Shown in pieces: positions 48,280 to 51,888 of a stretch of 51,888 nucleotides of DNA. Both the position numbers and the translations under genes were made by a program. The notes below the pieces were generated by a model. The model had not been told where the DNA came from and made no database searches. It was given only the letters and a program-made list of their open reading frames with translations. Numbering within the stretch: the stretch's first letter is position 1; each line of letters begins with the position of its first letter. This DNA is from Candidatus Neomicrothrix sp. (GTDB lineage: Bacteria; Actinomycetota; Acidimicrobiia; Acidimicrobiales; Aldehydirespiratoraceae): assembly GCA_017852795.1 (NCBI GenBank), contig JAFMKU010000010.1, positions 1 to 51,888 of the forward strand, read 5' to 3'.

Positions 48280-48285
48280 AGGGTA
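48280..48285 (-). promoter_or_regulatory. Candidate -10 box TACCCT for the DUF1737-rhodanese-metZ operon
   Basis: TACCCT on the minus strand predicts a transcript start near 48273 and a leader of about 50 nt to ATG 48221. It is the only good box in the 118-bp gap. No riboswitch fold is recognised in this short leader. Confidence 0.35.
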
Positions 48286-48339
48286 CTGCTCTGGTCGAAG
48301 GTCTCCCCGTTGTTGCGGTCTGGTTGACAGCCGGCGGTT

Positions 48340-49722
48340 TCAGCGCGGGGCTCGGGGCAGCGAGATCACGGCGTCAATCCCACCGTCCGGGTTGTCGTCG
48401 AGTCGGGCACTCCCGCCGGAAGCGTCGGCGAGTTGCCGCACGATGCTGAGCCCGAGGCCGGTGCCTCCGCTTGCCGCGCTGGGTGAACGCCAGAACCGGT
48501 CGAAGGCCTGCTGGCGTTCTTCGGCGGGCAGGCCCGGCCCCTGGTCGATGACGTGCACGTCGACGCGGTCGGGGTGTTCGTCGACACGAATTTCGATGGT
48601 GCTTCCGTTCGGCGACACCTCTAAGGCGTTGTCGATCAGGTTGTCGATCATCTGGTCGAGCCCGGTTGGCACCACCATCACCGCTGGTGGCTGAGCGCGG
48701 CCGGTCACGGTGAGGGTTACCCCTTGTTCCTCGGCCAGCGGGGTCCACGTTTCGGCCCGTTCTTGGATGGTGGGTCCGAGATGGAGCGGTTCGGGTTGGA
48801 TGGAGCTGGCGTCGACGCTGGACAGCACCAGCAGGCCTTCGATCATTCGACCAAGCCGTTCGGTTTCGGCGATCGCGGCGGCCAGATGTTCAGCGTCGCG
48901 TTCGTTGGTGTGTGTCTCGGCAAGGCTTTCGAGTCGGATGCGCAGCGCGGTGAGCGGGGTTCGGAGCTGATGCGAGGCGGTTCCCGCGAAGGCTCGTTGC
49001 CGGTCGAGCAGTTGGTTGACTTGCACCGCCATGGTGTTAAACGACTGGGCGAGCGACCGTAGCTCGGGTGGGCCATCGTTGGGATCGGCTCGCTGGCTGC
49101 GGTCCCCGTTGGCGAACGCTTTAGTGACTCGGGTGAGTTGTTCCACCGGCCGCACGACCGCTCCGGCAAACACGAGGGCGGCACCCACCGCGAGCAGGAT
49201 CGCCACGCCGACGACGAGAGCCAACCCGATGAGCCGACTGTTGACTTCGCTGGTAACCGCGCTGGCGGGCGCGGTGATGCGGATCGCCCCGATGGTGGCG
49301 TCACCGGACAGGATCGGCACCGCAACAAAAAACAGCGGCTCGCCGAGCGTTACTGACTGGCGTTCGCCAGTCACCGGCGCACCGCTAAGGGCCTGCATGA
49401 TTTCGGGCCGGTTAGAGAAATCTTCGGCCGGGTCGAAGCTGGGGCCAATAACGGCGACGGCTGCGTCGTCCACAACAACGACCGAAACTCCTTCGGTGGC
49501 TTCGTAGCGCTGCACGAGGCCGGTCAGCACGATGTCGCTGGCTGCGAGGTCGTTCTCAAGTGCTTCCTCGACCCGCCCGGCCAGCACGAACGCGTCGCGT
49601 TCGAGGCGGGTCACGAGCCGGTCGCGTTCAACGTCGTGCAGGTGCGAAACCAGGGGTAGGTCTTGGACGACGAGGATGGCGAGCACGACCGCCACCAGCA
49701 CGCCGACGAGGCGAAGCCTCAT
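48340..49722 (-). CDS. Sensor histidine kinase
   Basis: 460 aa. Membrane helix 1 spans about residues 5-22, an extracytoplasmic sensing region residues 23-163, helix 2 residues 164-189, HAMP 190-242. The H box is TASHQLRTPLTAL with His251. The ATPase domain has DNLIDNAL (N box), DQGPGLP (G1) and GTGLGLSIV (G2). The sensing region has a dCache/PAS-like strand pattern (VSVVVVDDAAVAVIGPSF). No Cys or metal-binding cluster is visible there. ATG 49722 overlaps the response regulator stop by 4 nt. The signal is unknown; the divergent Asp/His-tail gene may be a target. Confidence 0.9.
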   Translation of the reverse strand: MRLRLVGVLVAVVLAILVVQDLPLVSHLHDVERDRLVTRLERDAFVLAGRVEEALENDLAASDIVLTGLVQRYEATEGVSVVVVDDAAVAVIGPSFDPAEDFSNRPEIMQALSGAPVTGERQSVTLGEPLFFVAVPILSGDATIGAIRITAPASAVTSEVNSRLIGLALVVGVAILLAVGAALVFAGAVVRPVEQLTRVTKAFANGDRSQRADPNDGPPELRSLAQSFNTMAVQVNQLLDRQRAFAGTASHQLRTPLTALRIRLESLAETHTNERDAEHLAAAIAETERLGRMIEGLLVLSSVDASSIQPEPLHLGPTIQERAETWTPLAEEQGVTLTVTGRAQPPAVMVVPTGLDQMIDNLIDNALEVSPNGSTIEIRVDEHPDRVDVHVIDQGPGLPAEERQQAFDRFWRSPSAASGGTGLGLSIVRQLADASGGSARLDDNPDGGIDAVISLPRAPR

Positions 49723-50453
49723 GCCGGCCACTCCGAGGGGGCAACCAGTCGAAAGCCGACTCCGCGAACCGCTTCGATCCACTGCCGATCGCCAAGTTTG
49801 CGGCGGATCCCGGCGACGTGCGCGTCGAGGGTTTTGGTCGGGCCGAACCAGTTGGCGTCCCAGACCCGTTCGATGATGTCGGTTCGGGTTCGGACCGCTC
49901 CCGGGTCTTCGGCAAGGTACCCGAGCAGATCAAATTCTTTCGGGGTGAGCGCCAGGCTTTCGCCGTCGAGGGTGGCTCGGTGGGTGCGGTGGTCAATCGT
50001 CAACGGCCCCACGGTGATCGCCGTGCCGTCGTCGGTAACAGAGCCGCCGGTGGCAGGGCTACCGGTGGTCCGGCCATCGGCTGGGGTGGAGGGGCTGCCG
50101 GTTCGCCGCAGCACCGCTCGGATCCGAGCGATGAGTTCGCGAGCACCGAGGGGTTTGACCATGTAGTCGTCGGCCCCGAGTTCTAAGCCGAGCACCCGAT
50201 CGAATTCGTCGCTGCGGGCGGTGACCACAATGACCGGCACGTTGGAGGTGGCTCGGATTTGGCGGCAGACGTCGTAGCCGTCCATGTCGGGCAATCCGAG
50301 ATCAAGCAGGACGACGTCTACCGGCGCGTCCCGCAATTGTTCGAGCGCGGCGGCGCCACGGTCGAACCGGTTGACGACGAACCCGGCGCGGGTGAGCGGT
50401 TCGTGGAGCGACGCGGCGATGGCGTCGTCGTCTTCGATGAGCAGCAGATCCAC
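49719..50453 (-). CDS. OmpR-family response regulator
   Basis: 244 aa. The receiver domain has acidic pocket IEDDD, phosphoacceptor Asp51 (LLDLGLPDMDG), Thr78 and Lys100 (DDYMVKPLG). A Thr/Ser/Gly-rich linker of about 25 residues is longer than usual. The winged helix ends with TLDAHVAGIRRKLG and VRGVGFRL, typical of the OmpR/PhoB DNA-binding domain. It controls transcription with the histidine kinase that follows. GTG 50453 has no strong box; CAAGCT at 6 nt is weak. Direct repeats about 50-100 bp upstream may be its operator. Confidence 0.93.
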   Translation of the reverse strand: MDLLLIEDDDAIAASLHEPLTRAGFVVNRFDRGAAALEQLRDAPVDVVLLDLGLPDMDGYDVCRQIRATSNVPVIVVTARSDEFDRVLGLELGADDYMVKPLGARELIARIRAVLRRTGSPSTPADGRTTGSPATGGSVTDDGTAITVGPLTIDHRTHRATLDGESLALTPKEFDLLGYLAEDPGAVRTRTDIIERVWDANWFGPTKTLDAHVAGIRRKLGDRQWIEAVRGVGFRLVAPSEWPA

Positions 50454-50499
50454 TCGGCAAGCTTGGCACTTTCTGCACCGGTTCCCTGCCGTTGGGGTC

Positions 50500-50561
50500 G
50501 GTTCTTTGTCGTATTTACCGGTTTCGCACTGGTTCTTTGACGTTTCTTGGATCTTTGCGGG
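50500..50561. promoter_or_regulatory. Direct repeats GGTTCTTTG in the divergent intergenic region
   Basis: GGTTCTTTGTCGTATTT (50500-50516) and GGTTCTTTGACGTTTCT (50531-50547) start 31 bp apart, about three helical turns; a weaker GGATCTTTG starts at 50549. They lie between the divergent response-regulator and exported-protein genes, in a locally T-rich stretch. Direct repeats are the usual site type for OmpR-family regulators. The spacing is larger than the common 11-bp arrangement. Confidence 0.4.
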
Positions 50562-50621
50562 ACTTCTGCTGGATCGCCTTCTCGTACGGTTGGTGGTGTT
50601 CCGAAACGAGCGTTGGTTCGG

Positions 50622-50633
50622 TTCGGATCCGAA
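50622..50633. promoter_or_regulatory. Perfect 12-bp palindrome TTCGGATCCGAA
   Basis: TTCGGATCCGAA at 50622-50633 is an exact palindrome 34 bp before the exported-protein start. It could be an operator or a chance site. Confidence 0.3.
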
Positions 50634-50666
50634 TCCCCCAAACCCGATCTGTGGAGTTGATCAACG

Positions 50667-51392
50667 ATGAAAACGTCTTTTGCGAATGCCTTGTCTCTCG
50701 TCGGTGTGCTGGCAGCCGGCACGGCGGCGGCCATGGCCAACACCTCGATTTTCGATAGTGGTTCGAACGCCGCCAACTCGTCGGTGTTTGTTCCTCCGTC
50801 CCAGACCGTTGATCTGGTGCTTCCCGAGGTGAGCGCGTCAGACAGCGCCGTGTTGACCGCAGGATCAGAAACCGAAACAGCAGTCGATGGTTCGTTGCCG
50901 GAACCTTCCAGCACCGGCGGTTCGTCCACCTCGGCGTCGGCGTCGAGTTCGACATCGTCATCGGGAGCCAAAGTTTCGGCGTCGGCGGTGGGCGACGAGG
51001 TGGTGGATTCTCCGGCCGACAGTCCGGTGTCGTTCCTGACCGCATTCAACGTGGGCGACGCCGGCACGGTCACCGTTGACGTGGTGAACGGTTCGCTCCT
51101 GATTGTCGATACGGCTCCGCAGGCGGGTTGGACGGTCGAAACCGCGCAGATGGATTCGGTGCGCAACTCGGTAAAGGTCGCGTTTGTTGATGGAACGGTC
51201 CGAGTGATTTTTACCGCCTCGTTCGATGGGGCGACGATTTCACCGTCGGTTCGTTCTGAGCCAATGCAGTCCAGCTACTACGACGACGATGACCACGACG
51301 ACGATCACGACGACGATGACGACGATCATGACGACGATGACGATGACGATGACGATGATGACGACGATCATCACGAGCGGGACGACGACTGA
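50667..51392 (+). CDS. Exported protein with Asp/His-rich C-terminal tail, unknown function
   Basis: 241 aa. An N-terminal signal segment (residues 6-25, cleavage after an Ala-rich end AAAMAN) leads to a low-complexity Ser/Ala/Thr region to about residue 120. A compact beta-rich domain follows, VSFLTAFNVGDAGTVTVDVV to ASFDGATISP (residues about 120-190). The last 36 residues (206-241) are nearly all Asp with scattered His, a likely divalent-metal-binding tail. Similar domains plus acidic tails occur in exported actinobacterial proteins of unknown role. It is divergent from the two-component system and 5 bp before the next gene. Start ATG 50667 has TGGAG about 11 nt upstream. Confidence 0.65.
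   Translation: MKTSFANALSLVGVLAAGTAAAMANTSIFDSGSNAANSSVFVPPSQTVDLVLPEVSASDSAVLTAGSETETAVDGSLPEPSSTGGSSTSASASSSTSSSGAKVSASAVGDEVVDSPADSPVSFLTAFNVGDAGTVTVDVVNGSLLIVDTAPQAGWTVETAQMDSVRNSVKVAFVDGTVRVIFTASFDGATISPSVRSEPMQSSYYDDDDHDDDHDDDDDDHDDDDDDDDDDDDDHHERDDD
51282..51389 (+). repeat. GAC/GAT triplet tract encoding the Asp/His tail
   Basis: 108 bp of in-frame GAC and GAT codons interrupted by CAC or CAT. The triplet tract encodes Asp and His and is prone to slippage in steps of three, so tail length may vary between strains. Confidence 0.9.
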
Positions 51393-51397
51393 CCGCG

Positions 51398-51888
51398 ATG
51401 TCCGAAACGTTGGATTCCCAGCCTGGAGAACCGGTAAACGAACCGGCGGTGGCCGGCCGGGCGCGACCGAACCCTGCGGGGAAGCGTCGCAATCCGGCCC
51501 GGGTCGCTCGGGTCGCCACGGTTGGCGTTTCGTCCACGGCGGTAGCGGCCCTGATGGCCAGCTATCAACTCAGTGAGAACACCGCGTCGGCAACCACCGC
51601 GCTAGCACCGGTGCAGGATCCGGCGGCGACGCTTGATCCGGGAGTGATCCGGATGAGCGCCGATGCCGAAGTTGTGGTCTTGACGGTCGACACCAACGGT
51701 CGGGTGGTGGACCTGGCCCAGATGGAGTCGGTGGCTCAACTCCAGGCGTTTCTTGCCCAAGCCGAACCGATCTTGGGCGGAGTCGCCGACCCTTCGATCG
51801 CTCCGGTTGCTGATCTGGCCAGCGCCTCGGATCCGACGGCCACCGTTCCCGGCACGGCGCCCGGCCCGGCCCCGGCCCCGGCCACCCC
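51398..51888 (+). CDS. Anchored exported protein, unknown function (3' end beyond window)
   Basis: 163 codons are visible, with the end beyond the right edge. Residues 1-39 are polar and basic (RARPNPAGKRR, ARVAR), then one hydrophobic segment (about residues 40-57, ATVGVSSTAVAALMASY) that could be a signal anchor. A Ser/Thr/Ala-rich stretch is followed by an Asp- and Val-rich segment (VVLTVDTNGRVVDLAQ) and a Pro/Ala run at the visible end. The ATG follows the Asp/His-tail stop by 5 bp, so the two are probably an operon. No family is recognised. Confidence 0.55.
   Translation, partial: MSETLDSQPGEPVNEPAVAGRARPNPAGKRRNPARVARVATVGVSSTAVAALMASYQLSENTASATTALAPVQDPAATLDPGVIRMSADAEVVVLTVDTNGRVVDLAQMESVAQLQAFLAQAEPILGGVADPSIAPVADLASASDPTATVPGTAPGPAPAPAT

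Noticed and set aside
48222-48339. Possible SAM or SAH riboswitch before the metZ operon
   Set aside because: The gap is only 118 bp, the predicted leader about 50 nt, and no conserved riboswitch core could be recognised.
51282-51389. Regular short repeats that might suggest a CRISPR-like array
   Set aside because: They are GAC/GAT codons of one open frame, with no spacers.
1-51888. Search for defence systems, toxin-antitoxin pairs, secondary metabolite clusters and insertion sequences
   Set aside because: Apart from the Fic fragment no such gene was recognised. Almost all genes look like core or metabolic functions.

Overview
The window reads as chromosomal DNA of a high-GC, gene-dense actinobacterium. 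CrgA is an actinobacterial division protein. The dCTP deaminase resembles the mycobacterial dUMP-forming type, and the first gene resembles mycothiol-linked DsbA-fold proteins. Most genes lacking a Shine-Dalgarno sequence have a TANNNT box 5-9 nt before the start codon, which implies common leaderless transcription. A homologue of DMSP demethylase and a GH13_18 phosphorylase suggest an aquatic, possibly marine, member such as an Acidimicrobiia; this placement is inference. I see no phage, insertion sequence, CRISPR array, rRNA or recognisable defence island.

Layout. 1-5.6 kb: DsbA-fold protein (cut by the left edge) and a coupled hyuA-hyuB-FOXRED1-like oxidoreductase operon. 5.7-10.5 kb: tRNA-Ser overlapping aat, a small methyltransferase-like gene, three membrane-anchored extracytoplasmic proteins (a cyclophilin, a degenerate cyclophilin and a Thr-rich protein), tRNA-Lys and an alpha/beta hydrolase. 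10.5-20.1 kb: MFS transporter, ABC exporter, NAD-salvage operon (pncB-pncA-membrane protein), aroQ, a PLP dehydratase, a dimethylformamidase-like protein and yaaA. 20.2-28.2 kb: two class V aminotransferases, a DmdA-like demethylase, a serine hydrolase, a cNMP-binding protein, an amine-oxidase-type flavoprotein and a sucrose-phosphorylase-family enzyme. 28.2-31.1 kb: a truncated Fic gene, tRNA-Gly, tdk-dcd, crgA and a small zinc-ribbon membrane protein. 31.1-37 kb: a catalytically degenerate thiolase, DoxX, a parvulin lipoprotein, a YqeC-like protein, an EamA transporter and a dihydropyrimidinase.

37-40.7 kb is a tightly overlapping membrane glycoconjugate operon (acyltransferase, GT2, DUF2304, GT39). 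40.7-44.1 kb holds an SDR, a PQQ-type sugar dehydrogenase and an aldehyde dehydrogenase. 44.2-46.4 kb makes UDP-glucuronate and UDP-xylose. 46.4-48.2 kb is a coupled DUF1737-rhodanese-MetZ sulfur operon. 48.3-51.9 kb is a two-component system divergent from an exported protein with an Asp/His tail and a second anchored protein cut by the right edge.

Themes. Several genes could handle N- or S-methylated compounds and one-carbon units: the DmdA-like protein, the FOXRED1-like flavoprotein beside HyuAB, the DMFase-like protein and the glyoxylate-type aminotransferases. The most system-like unexplained locus is the right end: two-component system, Asp/His-tail protein and anchored partner, with direct repeats between the divergent genes. 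The most general signal is the repeated leaderless promoter geometry, which also fixes several start codons.
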